A stretch of DNA of 64,000 nt from Porcipelethomonas sp964621265 (GTDB lineage: Bacteria; Bacillota; Clostridia; Oscillospirales; Ruminococcaceae), in the NCBI GenBank assembly GCA_964621265.1, contig CAZULQ010000005.1, forward strand, positions 8,806 through 72,805. The letters run 5' to 3'. The translations under genes and the position numbers were made by a program. Of this stretch, positions 12,914-21,638 are shown piece after piece (positions within the stretch are counted from its first letter, which is position 1; every line of letters begins with the position of its first letter). The notes beneath the pieces are model-generated. The model worked only from the letters and a program-made list of their open reading frames with translations, had not been told where the DNA came from and searched no databases.

Positions 12914-14689
12914 TTATTTTTCAGATAAAACAAGTTTTCTGAGTGCAATCATGTCAAAAACATTGATTTCATTATCGTCTGTAAGTGACGCTGTTTCGTA
13001 TTGTGCCGCACTTAATGTCTGCTGGGCTGTCAGGAATTTTCCAAGACATACTACATCAGAAACATCAACCTTTCCGTCAAGATTTACGTCACCCTTAATC
13101 TTCTCAGCCTCATCCGCCATAGGATATGACTTCAAATCAGGAAGTTCGTCAAGAGTTATGCAGTATTCACTGTTATAGATTTCATTTAAGTTTTCAACAG
13201 GATTATTCTGCTCACTTGTAAGATAATTCATGTACCATGGGCAGAAGTAAAGCCATGATGCCTTGTCGTTGAGCAGATTTTCAAGTGACGGAATTGTGTC
13301 ATTTTCAGTCATTGCAACCATTTTTTTGCCGTCAGTACTCTGAACGAGGCTATAGAATGTTGATGAAATCGAACTGAGATTAGGAAGTCCGTCAACAGCA
13401 TTATATTTATCATAGCCTACAAGGTCAACAACATCATCTCCAGGATACCATGACGGCGATGTTGCATATGTATAGCTGTTCCACACCCAGATGAGATTGT
13501 CAAGCCCGTAAACATTTGTAAGCTGGTCATAAAGCAATCTATAAAGCTCTTTACAAGGCTCAGGACCTTCAGCACCCCACCAGAACCATGCGCCCTCGGC
13601 TTCGTGGAGCGGTCTCCAGAGAATTGGCACATCTGCTTCTTTGAGTTTAGTAAGCTGTTTTGCAATTTCCTCAATGTCAGCCATGAGAACTTCATTTTCC
13701 CATGTACCCTCAGTAAGCGCTCTTGAAATGCTGAATGTTGTATAATTTGCACTCGCTGACTCAACATAGAAATTGCAGTCTGTACTTCCTTCCTCGGACG
13801 GAACACTCCAGTGCCATACAACAGTCGCAATGCCCTTATATTCATTTACCCACTGGATAGTACGCTCAGCGGCGTTATCGTCCCATGTCGCATTTGAACG
13901 GTAGTTAAGGAAATCGATACCTCTTATTGCACACATTTTACCCGTTGTATCCATGAGATATTCAAATTCCTGTTCGTTATCCTTGATGTAGTTATTCGGG
14001 TCAGCATAAAGATTATAGTTATGCGAGCCGCAGTATTCCTGCTGACCTGAAATTATGTGATTACCATACTGGTCACAGAGATAGTTGAAAAGACGCTTTG
14101 TGGAATCAGATGCATTCGGATTGGAAAGCTGTCTGTCGGGAGAAAGGTTCTTAAGGCTTTCGTCCGCAGGCTTTATACTGAGATAGTCAAAGAATGTGTA
14201 ACCCCAGTAACCCTTGAGTTCGATTGTATTCACGCCCTCAGAAAGCATTACAACACCGCCTGAAGTCTCCTCGAAGGTAAGATTATGCTGAAAGCTTACT
14301 TCACCCTGATTTACCCCGTTGATATTGAGATACTGCACCTTTTTATTCGGGTCATAAGGCTCACAGTAGCAAATTGCAAGCTCATAAAGACCTGCCTCTG
14401 CAACAGTAACATCAACGCTTACGGTTGTTCCCTTCTGGTCAAGATATGAAAAGCCGCCGTTTGAGGCGTTTGTGAGGTCAAAGTCCTCACCGCTTCCGTC
14501 CTCGGCTGTGTTGCCTGTCCAGCCCTCTGTATAGATTTTTCCGCCGCTTGTCTTGCCGTCTTCAAATTCATAACGCTCTGCTGTTTCGGCTGAAACGCTC
14601 TCATCTGCTGCGTATGGCAGACCAGAGGCAGTAAGCCCGATTGTCATTGCCATGAAAACACCCGACAATGCTCTTTTGATTTTTCTCAT
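12914..14689 (-). CDS. GH26 beta-mannanase with CBM35-like module and dockerin
   Basis: 592 residues from the ATG at 14689 (GGAGGGG upstream; eight more codons of open frame lack a site). Order: signal peptide ending near AADESVSAE; CBM35-like module about 45-170 (RYEFEDGK, YLSIKP); GH26 catalytic domain about 190-515; type I dockerin about 530-590 (GDVNLDGKVDVSDVV, TDDNEINVFDMIAL). The acid/base Glu is in WRPLHEAEGAWFWW near residue 363, and the nucleophile Glu in VAMTENDT near residue 462. It hydrolyses beta-1,4-mannan as a cellulosome component. The second dockerin repeat starts SLTDDNE, slightly off consensus. Confidence 0.93.
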   Translation of the reverse strand: MRKIKRALSGVFMAMTIGLTASGLPYAADESVSAETAERYEFEDGKTSGGKIYTEGWTGNTAEDGSGEDFDLTNASNGGFSYLDQKGTTVSVDVTVAEAGLYELAICYCEPYDPNKKVQYLNINGVNQGEVSFQHNLTFEETSGGVVMLSEGVNTIELKGYWGYTFFDYLSIKPADESLKNLSPDRQLSNPNASDSTKRLFNYLCDQYGNHIISGQQEYCGSHNYNLYADPNNYIKDNEQEFEYLMDTTGKMCAIRGIDFLNYRSNATWDDNAAERTIQWVNEYKGIATVVWHWSVPSEEGSTDCNFYVESASANYTTFSISRALTEGTWENEVLMADIEEIAKQLTKLKEADVPILWRPLHEAEGAWFWWGAEGPEPCKELYRLLYDQLTNVYGLDNLIWVWNSYTYATSPSWYPGDDVVDLVGYDKYNAVDGLPNLSSISSTFYSLVQSTDGKKMVAMTENDTIPSLENLLNDKASWLYFCPWYMNYLTSEQNNPVENLNEIYNSEYCITLDELPDLKSYPMADEAEKIKGDVNLDGKVDVSDVVCLGKFLTAQQTLSAAQYETASLTDDNEINVFDMIALRKLVLSEK

Positions 14690-14847
14690 TAATATACCCC
14701 TCCTGTAAAACAAAAATATAAGTATATTTTAACAGTTTTCCGATATATTGTCAATTACATTTGCGCATTATTTTAATAAATTTTCTTTACAAGCCCGTGA
14801 TTTTATTATATAATATAAATTGACGAAAAAAATCGAATGGAGAACTT

Positions 14848-16134
14848 ATGAAACTTAAAATACTTTTAACATATATTTCTGTACTGGCGCTTTTCTGCGG
14901 TTGTACAACCGATATAAACCACGAGCTTACATCTGACAGCAAAGCTGTTGCGGCGATAGCGCCGATTGAAGAGGAAACGCAGTCACAGACCGAGGAAAAA
15001 ACCGAGCCGACAGCTCTTACAATACAGCCTGATGAAATCATATTCAATGTCCCAGAGGAAATTGAAGTGTATGAGGAAATCACCTTAAAACAGCTTGCGG
15101 GAAACGATATGATAACTATTCTTGAAGGTTCGACGCTCGCTGATACGTCAGAGGTCGGTATACAAAAAGCGCAGATATCATATATGTATAATGGTGAAAA
15201 ATACGAAAACACGATTGAATATACAGTCACCGACACCACTCCCCCGACCTTACTGAATTCGGGAGGAAGTGCGGTTGCGGAACTTGGTTCGGAGTTTGAC
15301 CTGAATGATTACGTTGGTTTTGCAGATAATTATGACAGAAAGCCTGTCCTTACCTACACAGGAGAGGTTGACACGAGCGTCTGCGGAACATATCCCCTTA
15401 CTGCCACAGCCACAGACTCATCGGGCAACGAAACAACCTGGGATTTAAGCGTAAAGGTGATGGAAACAATTCCGCAGCCCGAAGTCAGCGGAGACCCGTT
15501 TGAGTTTGAGGCATTTACGATGGCTTATGGCGGAGAAAACAGGGCGTTTGGCATTGACGTTTCAAAATGGCAGGGAGATATTGACTTTGAGGCAGTTAAA
15601 CAGGAAAACTGTCAGTATGTTATCATGCGAATAGGCTCATACTACGACGACTATACACTCGACAGCAAATTTTACCGCAACATGGAAAATGCACTTGCCG
15701 CCGGAATTGATGTGGGTGTTTATATTTACACCACAGCAAATACCGAAGAAGAAGCAAGGGATAATGCAAGATGGATTGCGGAAATTCTTGACGGACAGGA
15801 GCTTGACTTCCCTGTTGTGTTTGACTGGGAGCATTTTGGTACATTCCAGCAGTACGAAATGAGTATTCACGACCTGAACCAGTACTTTGAGGCGTTTGCC
15901 GACGAGCTTGACAGTCTCGGTTATGACGCTATGCTTTACAGCAGTAAAAATTTCCTCAATAATTTCTGGTATGAGCACAAGGATTACCCGATATGGCTTG
16001 CACATTACACCGATGAAACCGACTATACAGGAGAGCATGCAATGTGGCAGATGTCAAGCACGGGCAGAATTGACGGCATTGACGGAGACGTTGATTTCAA
16101 CATTCTTTATACAGACAAACTCGGTGGCCAGTAA
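14848..16134 (+). CDS. Lipoprotein with GH25 lysozyme domain
   Basis: 428 residues. Signal peptide with lipobox LFCGC (Cys19), then a Glu/Thr-rich linker, one or two immunoglobulin-like DUF5011/Big-type domains (about 60-205, with TDTTPPTLLNSGGSA and GTYPLTATATDSSGN), then a GH25 muramidase domain from GIDVSKWQGDIDFEAVK (about 235) to the end, with catalytic DWEHF near residue 327. It is anchored outside the membrane and cleaves peptidoglycan glycan chains. SD GGAGA. It is transcribed away from the GH26 gene. Confidence 0.9.
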   Translation: MKLKILLTYISVLALFCGCTTDINHELTSDSKAVAAIAPIEEETQSQTEEKTEPTALTIQPDEIIFNVPEEIEVYEEITLKQLAGNDMITILEGSTLADTSEVGIQKAQISYMYNGEKYENTIEYTVTDTTPPTLLNSGGSAVAELGSEFDLNDYVGFADNYDRKPVLTYTGEVDTSVCGTYPLTATATDSSGNETTWDLSVKVMETIPQPEVSGDPFEFEAFTMAYGGENRAFGIDVSKWQGDIDFEAVKQENCQYVIMRIGSYYDDYTLDSKFYRNMENALAAGIDVGVYIYTTANTEEEARDNARWIAEILDGQELDFPVVFDWEHFGTFQQYEMSIHDLNQYFEAFADELDSLGYDAMLYSSKNFLNNFWYEHKDYPIWLAHYTDETDYTGEHAMWQMSSTGRIDGIDGDVDFNILYTDKLGGQ

Positions 16135-16169
16135 AAAACATAAAAATAAATTATAAAGGGAGAAAAGCT

Positions 16170-17099
16170 ATGAAAATTTACAATAATGTATCTGAGCTTA
16201 TCGGCGCAACGCCTCTTATGAGCATGGATAGATTCTGCAGGGCAAACGGCATTGACGCTAAAATTATCGCAAAGCTTGAATTATTCAATCCTGCGGGAAG
16301 CGTAAAGGACAGGGTTGCGCTGAAAATGATTAATGACGCTGAAAAAAACGGTCTTTTAAAAGAAGGCGCAACTATTATTGAACCAACAAGCGGCAATACG
16401 GGCATAGGTCTTGCGGCAGTTGCCTCATCAAGAGGCTACAGAGCAATCATGGTTATGCCTGAGACCATGAGCATTGAGCGAAGAAAGCTTCTTCGTGGTT
16501 ACGGCGCTGAAATCGTGCTTACAGAGGGTTCAAAGGGAATGTCGGGCGCTATTGCAAAAGCTGAGGAGCTGAAAAATGAGATTGATGGCGCAGTAATTCT
16601 CGGACAGTTCACAAATCCGTCAAATCCAATGGCGCATTTTGAAACAACAGGTCCTGAAATATGGAACGACACCGAAGGGAATGTGGATATTTTTGTTGCA
16701 GGAGTAGGAACAGGCGGAACACTCAGCGGTACGGGAAAATATCTCAAATCAAAAAATCCTGCTGTAAAGGTTGTTGCGGCTGAACCGGAGTCATCTGCCG
16801 TACTTTCGGGCGAAAAGGCGGGTGCGCACAAAATACAGGGCATTGGTGCAGGCTTTATTCCCGAAACGCTTGACACTGAAATCTACGACGAGATTATAAA
16901 AGTCCCTGATGAAGTATGCTTTGAAACGGGAAAGAGCATTGCAAAAACCGAGGGCATACTGATTGGTATATCGGGTGGTGCGGCAGTATGGGCGGCAGCA
17001 CAGCTTGCAAAGCGTCCTGAAAACAGGAATAAGAATATTGTTGTTATACTTCCCGATACAGGCGAAAGATATCTTTCCACTCCGCTGTTTGAGGAATAA
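16170..17099 (+). CDS. cysK: Cysteine synthase A (O-acetylserine sulfhydrylase)
   Basis: 309 residues. PLP-binding Lys in NPAGSVKDRVALKM near residue 44, the substrate loop PTSGNTGIGLA near 70, the phosphate-binding GVGTGGTLSG near 178, and an ISGGAAVWAA motif near 270. It makes cysteine from O-acetylserine and sulfide in the cytoplasm. It starts 35 bp after the GH25 lipoprotein gene and ends 2 bp before the next gene, so the latter is co-transcribed. Confidence 0.95.
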   Translation: MKIYNNVSELIGATPLMSMDRFCRANGIDAKIIAKLELFNPAGSVKDRVALKMINDAEKNGLLKEGATIIEPTSGNTGIGLAAVASSRGYRAIMVMPETMSIERRKLLRGYGAEIVLTEGSKGMSGAIAKAEELKNEIDGAVILGQFTNPSNPMAHFETTGPEIWNDTEGNVDIFVAGVGTGGTLSGTGKYLKSKNPAVKVVAAEPESSAVLSGEKAGAHKIQGIGAGFIPETLDTEIYDEIIKVPDEVCFETGKSIAKTEGILIGISGGAAVWAAAQLAKRPENRNKNIVVILPDTGERYLSTPLFEE

Positions 17100-17101
17100 A
17101 T

Positions 17102-18274
17102 ATGAAAGAAAAAATGACAATTCTGATTCCATCAATGCTTGACTTTCACTTTCCTCTTTTGAAGTATGCGTTCTGTTCGGACGACTACAATGCTGTCATT
17201 CTCGAAAACGACAGAAACATTGCGTATACAGGTCTTAAGTATCTCCACAACGACCTGTGCTATCCCGTTATTCTTATAACAGGGCAGTTTATATCAGCTC
17301 TTAAAAGCGGGAAATACGGAAAAAACACCTCGCTTATGATACCTCAGGCAGGCGATGCATGCCGTGGTTCAAACTATATACACATGATAAGAAAAGCGCT
17401 TAAAGCTTCGGGTTTTGGGAATGTGCCGATTATATCACTGAATTTCATGGGGCTTGAAAATGAAAACAGGCTTAAAATCAATATTGGTATGATAAGACGT
17501 GGACTTGCGGCTGTTATGTATGGTGACATTCTGATGATACTTCAGAATCAGATTGAGGTTTTTGAAAAAAATACGGGCGAAACTGCCGTCATGCTAAAAA
17601 AGTGGACTGACACGCTAAGAACAGGACTTCTTGACGGAAGTCTCCTGTCAGCTTCGGCAATGAAGAGGACATTTTCTGAGATTGCTGCTGATTTTTCAGA
17701 AATTGAAACTACGCAAAGCAACAATACAATCATCGGAATTGTCGGCGAGCTATATGTTAAATATTGTCATCTTGGAAACGCAGATATATGCCGCTTTCTG
17801 AAAGATGAGGGGTGCGGCACTTATATAAATGGTTTTTCATGGTATCTGCTTTATTACCTTGACACTCACCTTGCAAAAAGCGGAAGTATAGTCGGACACG
17901 GGTACAAAGCGGTCATGAAATATCTGTCAAAAATTCAGTCAGCAATGGTTTCTGCGCTCAGAGAGAATGGTTTTCTGTGCTGTGATTCATTCCATGAATT
18001 TAAAAGCTATGCCGCAGATTATGTAAGCTTTGGCTGTGACATTGCCGACGGCTGGCTTATCGGCGGCGAAATTGCAAACATTCACAGGAATGTAACAAAA
18101 AGAATTGCCTGTGTACAACCCTTTGGGTGTATGCCGAATCATGTTTTCGGAAAGGGAATTTATTCATCGCTTCAGCGCAGACTTGACGACATTATGCTTT
18201 CAAGCATAGATTTTGATTCAGGAAGTGCTGATGTGAACTTAAAAAACAGGCTTAGTATGCTCATAAATATATAA
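17102..18274 (+). CDS. 2-hydroxyacyl-CoA dehydratase-like protein (DUF2229 family)
   Basis: 390 residues. It resembles the C-terminal DUF2229 part of the large clostridial proteins related to 2-hydroxyglutaryl-CoA dehydratase components and their activators. It has paired Cys motifs NDLCYPVI (near 53) and GDACRGSNY (near 87) that could hold a [4Fe-4S] cluster, and CDIADGW near the C-terminus. The ASKHA ATPase half usually found with it is not in this window. Its biochemical role is unknown. The start is two bases after the cysK stop. Confidence 0.75.
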   Translation: MKEKMTILIPSMLDFHFPLLKYAFCSDDYNAVILENDRNIAYTGLKYLHNDLCYPVILITGQFISALKSGKYGKNTSLMIPQAGDACRGSNYIHMIRKALKASGFGNVPIISLNFMGLENENRLKINIGMIRRGLAAVMYGDILMILQNQIEVFEKNTGETAVMLKKWTDTLRTGLLDGSLLSASAMKRTFSEIAADFSEIETTQSNNTIIGIVGELYVKYCHLGNADICRFLKDEGCGTYINGFSWYLLYYLDTHLAKSGSIVGHGYKAVMKYLSKIQSAMVSALRENGFLCCDSFHEFKSYAADYVSFGCDIADGWLIGGEIANIHRNVTKRIACVQPFGCMPNHVFGKGIYSSLQRRLDDIMLSSIDFDSGSADVNLKNRLSMLINI

Positions 18275-18276
18275 AA

Positions 18277-18302
18277 AATCCGCAGAGTGAAATCTGCGGA
18301 TT
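18277..18302. terminator. Bidirectional terminator
   Basis: AATCCGCAGA-GTGAAA-TCTGCGGATT between convergent genes, with TTTTTTAT on the minus strand. Confidence 0.85.
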
Positions 18303-18310
18303 CTCTTTTA

Positions 18311-19276
18311 TTACATAATTTCAGTTGCGATACCTACGATATCATAAAGATTTGCAACGCCGTCATTGTTATAGTCAGCGGCAGAAACTTCAGCTTCTGT
18401 AAATGTTCTCATACCCATTACTGACTTTGCAATTTCAATTGCGTCGTAAAGATTGATAATACCATCAGCTGTGATATCACCCTTAAATGCTGAACCGATT
18501 GTTGCAAAACGATAGCCGTACTTATTTGCATAAGCCTGTGCCTTTGAACCGCCTACGCCATAAATAGTGCCGCTGAAATATGCGTGGTCAGCAACATCTC
18601 CGACCCATACCCAGCCATTGCTGATTGTTATTTCTGAATCATTGATTACACAGTTAGGATTTTCGATTGTTATTCTGTTAAGGTTAGTACAATCTGAGAA
18701 TGCGCCGTAATCAATGCTTGTGATATTTGCAGGAATTGTTACAACACAAAGCTTCTGGCTTCCTGTAACAAAGTGATGTCCGATTGTTGTTGCCTTTGAA
18801 GGAATGTTAAAGCTCTTTAAATTATCGCATCCGCCAAGCATCTGGTCACTGAGTTCTGTAAGATTATCTGAAAGCTTAATGCTTCTGAGTGAATCACAGC
18901 CATAAAATGCCGCTTCACCAATTGAAGTTACGCTATCAGTCATTGAAACACTTGTAAGGTCAAAGCATGCGAAAAATGCATGGTCACCAATTGTCTTTAC
19001 GCTGTCAGGAATTACAATTGATTTAATGTAATAGCAGCCATCAAATGCGTAAGAGCCGATTGATGTAACAGGAACGCCTCCGATTTCAGACGGAATCTTA
19101 GCTGATGTTGCCTTACTGTCACAATCAGTAATTTCGATTGATGAGCCGTTGTTTACATATGTAAATATACCATATGTCTGTTCAGCCGCTGAAACAGCTG
19201 TTCCCATCACTGACATCATACCCACAGCACAGGCAAATGCTGTAACTGCACTTAAAAATTTCTTTGTGATTTTCAT
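18311..19276 (-). CDS. BspA-type leucine-rich repeat protein with dockerin
   Basis: 321 residues. Signal peptide ending GTAVSAAEQT; LRR_5 repeats from about 60 to 205 (IGSYAFDGCYYIKSIVIPDS, IGDHAFFACFDLTSV, IGEAAFYGCDSLRSI); then a dockerin-like pair (GDITADGIINLYDAIEIAKS and DYNNDGVANLYDIVGIATEI). There is no catalytic domain. It is probably a cell-surface or cellulosome binding protein. The dockerin repeats have NLYD instead of the xxxD seen in the enzymes here, suggesting a different cohesin partner. Confidence 0.85.
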   Translation of the reverse strand: MKITKKFLSAVTAFACAVGMMSVMGTAVSAAEQTYGIFTYVNNGSSIEITDCDSKATSAKIPSEIGGVPVTSIGSYAFDGCYYIKSIVIPDSVKTIGDHAFFACFDLTSVSMTDSVTSIGEAAFYGCDSLRSIKLSDNLTELSDQMLGGCDNLKSFNIPSKATTIGHHFVTGSQKLCVVTIPANITSIDYGAFSDCTNLNRITIENPNCVINDSEITISNGWVWVGDVADHAYFSGTIYGVGGSKAQAYANKYGYRFATIGSAFKGDITADGIINLYDAIEIAKSVMGMRTFTEAEVSAADYNNDGVANLYDIVGIATEIM

Positions 19277-19344
19277 TTATATTTCCTCCCATTTATAAAA
19301 TCCAAGGAATATTTTAGCACAATAAAATGCTTTTGTCAACAGTT

Positions 19345-20706
19345 TCAGATAATGTCAAATGCTTCCTTTATATTTGACACACCAATAAGCTTAATTCTGT
19401 ATTCCTTCGGGTTTACAGCCGAAAGCGACTGCTTTGGAAGTACGCAGGTTTCAAAGCCCATGCGTTCCGCTTCCCTTATACGCTGAACTGTATTTGAAAC
19501 TGCTCTTATTTCGCCTCCAAGCCCCACTTCCCCGAATGCTATCATGGATTCAGGAAGCGGTTTGTCAAGAGTGCCGGAATAAAGACACATTGCAACAGCC
19601 AGGTCGCCTGCTGTTTCGTCAATACGGAAGCCTCCGACAACATTTAAGTAAACATCAAGATTGCCGAAAAACATTCCCGCACGCTTTTCCATAACAGCTA
19701 CCATAATTGACATGCGGTTGAAGTCATAGCCCTTGGCAGTACGCCTCGGTGATGCAAAGCTGCTTTTAGCGGCAAGAACCTGTACCTCAGCAAGAATCGG
19801 ACGGAGCCCCTCCATAGTGCATGTAACGCATGTTCCCGAAACTCCCTCAGGTCGTCCCGACAAAAGCATCTGGGACGGGTTTTCAACCTCGGAAAGTCCC
19901 TTGTCAAGCATTTCAAAAACGCCGATTTCGTTGGTTGAACCGTATCTGTTCTTGACAGTACGCAGAATACGACAGCTTAAATTCCTCTCGCCTTCAAAAT
20001 AAAGCACTGCGTCAACAATATGCTCCATAACCTTCGGACCTGCAATTGCGCCGTCCTTATTGACATGCCCTACTATTATAATCGGCACTTCATTATCCTT
20101 AGCAGTATGCATGAAAAGATTTGTGCACTCTCTTACCTGTGTAAGACTTCCGGGGCTTGATGTTATGGATGTAATACTCATTGTCTGGATTGAGTCAATG
20201 ATTACAATATCAGGTTCTGCTGAAGTTATGGTGTCGCAGATAGCTTCTGCGTCAGTAACCGTCAGAATATAAAGGCTCTCGGTGTCAACACCGAGTCTGT
20301 CAGCCCTGAGCTTTATCTGTCTTGCTGATTCCTCTCCCGAAACATAAAGCACGGAATAGTTTTCGCCGAGATACTGGCACATCTGCAATAAAAGCGTACT
20401 CTTTCCGATACCAGGAGCACCGCCGAGCAGTACAAGCGAGCCTTTTACAAGTCCGCCGCCGAGAACTCTGTCAAGCTCGCCTATTCCTGTATTGTATCTG
20501 ACATCGCTGTGAACATCAATTTCAGATAATTCGAGTATTCTGTCAGTAAGGTCTGATTTTTTGCGGGCTGCACCCGTTTTTACAGAAACAGCCTGTTCCA
20601 TTTCCTCAAAAGTATTCCACTCTCCGCAATCAGGACAGCGTCCATTCCATTTTCCGCTTTCATATCCGCACTGGTTGCAGACAAATACAGTTTTAGCCTT
20701 TGCCAT
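19345..20706 (-). CDS. radA: DNA repair protein RadA (Sms)
   Basis: 453 residues. N-terminal C4 zinc finger (CNQCGYESGKWNGRCPDC), RecA-like ATPase with Walker A GGAPGIGKST near residue 95, the RadA-specific KNRYGS motif near 253, and a Lon-like C-terminal domain. It processes branched recombination intermediates as a DNA-dependent motor. In the inferred ancestral order it lay 19 bp after the amidase gene that is now split. SD is weak (GAGAGG, 9 bases upstream). Confidence 0.95.
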   Translation of the reverse strand: MAKAKTVFVCNQCGYESGKWNGRCPDCGEWNTFEEMEQAVSVKTGAARKKSDLTDRILELSEIDVHSDVRYNTGIGELDRVLGGGLVKGSLVLLGGAPGIGKSTLLLQMCQYLGENYSVLYVSGEESARQIKLRADRLGVDTESLYILTVTDAEAICDTITSAEPDIVIIDSIQTMSITSITSSPGSLTQVRECTNLFMHTAKDNEVPIIIVGHVNKDGAIAGPKVMEHIVDAVLYFEGERNLSCRILRTVKNRYGSTNEIGVFEMLDKGLSEVENPSQMLLSGRPEGVSGTCVTCTMEGLRPILAEVQVLAAKSSFASPRRTAKGYDFNRMSIMVAVMEKRAGMFFGNLDVYLNVVGGFRIDETAGDLAVAMCLYSGTLDKPLPESMIAFGEVGLGGEIRAVSNTVQRIREAERMGFETCVLPKQSLSAVNPKEYRIKLIGVSNIKEAFDII

Positions 20707-20725
20707 TTAAACGTCCTCTCAAAAT

Positions 20726-21293
20726 TTATTTTGTCTTTGATGTATACTCATTCACTGCCGCATAAATACTGAATGCAAGCTGTTTCTGATAATCCTCGTC
20801 CTTTAATTTCTCAGCCTCATCGGGATTCGACATAAATCCGCACTCCGCCATAACTGTCGGGTTTTCACAGAAATAGCAAAGAAACAGCTCCTTGCCGCAA
20901 AGCTTGATTTCACGGGTGTTGTCAGGCTGAGTGTATTCAACAATCTTATCCTGCATCATCTGAGCCAAGTATTTGCTTTCGCTGTTTGTGTCAGAATAAA
21001 ACATCTGTGCCCCGCTGTAATTCGGGTCGGTAAACTGGTTCTGATGAATTGATATGCAGATTGCGTTCGGGTACTTGTTGAAAATCTCCAGTCTGTTATC
21101 CATATCCGAGCTTTTCTGATTTGCAATCCCCTCAATACCGTCATCATGTATCGAGCGGTCATCGCTGCGGGTAAGTTCAACGTCATAGCCCGTCATCTCA
21201 AACATATCCTTAAGACACAATGCGATATTAAGATTAATCCCCTTTTCAGGTACGCCGTCTGCCGACGAACATCCGCCGTCTATGCCGCCATGT
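20726..21293 (-). pseudogene. CwlD-like amidase, displaced 3' part (residues ~58-244)
   Basis: The frame runs from the element junction at 21293 as HGGIDGGCSSADGVPEKGI to a stop at 20726; the TTG at 21220 is an internal Leu, not a start. It holds most of an Amidase_3 domain: HGG (zinc His), a Glu in VPEKGINLNI, the second His in CISIHQNQ, the catalytic Glu in VMAECGFMSNP, and SGAQMFYS. These features fit CwlD, the spore-cortex muramoyl amidase. Its signal/anchor segment and the LDAG part of the motif are 12.6 kb away at 33873-34058. As it stands it should not be exported or active. Confidence 0.85.
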
Positions 21294-21315
21294 GGGGAAT
21301 CAGTTAAAACTGAGT
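21288..21315 (-). other. Element att junction, amidase 3' side
   Basis: Minus strand: TTTTAACTGATTCCCC then core ACATGG, then the amidase sequence CGGCATAGAC. The element arm is TTAACTGATTCCCC. Confidence 0.8.
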
Positions 21316-21478
21316 TTTTTAAGTATATTATATCACTCTTTTATCTTTTGTCAAGAATCATGCCGCAGTATACATATATAATATTCCTTAAAATTATTCG
21401 GTAATTTGTTCAATAAAAGCAGAATATGCAATAAAAAATATAAATTCACACAAAGTTTGTATACTATTCTTAAATTGC

Positions 21479-21507
21479 TTGTATTATTGTATAATTTTTG
21501 ATATAAT
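21479..21507 (+). promoter_or_regulatory. Promoter of the GH30-CE1 gene
   Basis: TTGTAT, 17 bp, TATAAT. The rest of 21294-21638 is AT-rich leader with nothing else recognisable. Confidence 0.65.
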
Positions 21508-21638
21508 TTTATTGGGTATATATTAAATTAAGAGAGATTACAGTGATGCTAAAATAAAATAGTAATACGTCACTCATGAAAAAGGTACAGCGTTTTAAGG
21601 AAGTTTTACTTAAAGCCAAATTTGAAAGGGTGGTAATT

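Noticed and set aside
17102..18274. Interpretation as an active 2-hydroxyglutaryl-CoA dehydratase
   Set aside because: Partner subunits and the activator are absent from the neighbourhood, and the match is to the DUF2229 part only; kept as a family-level call.
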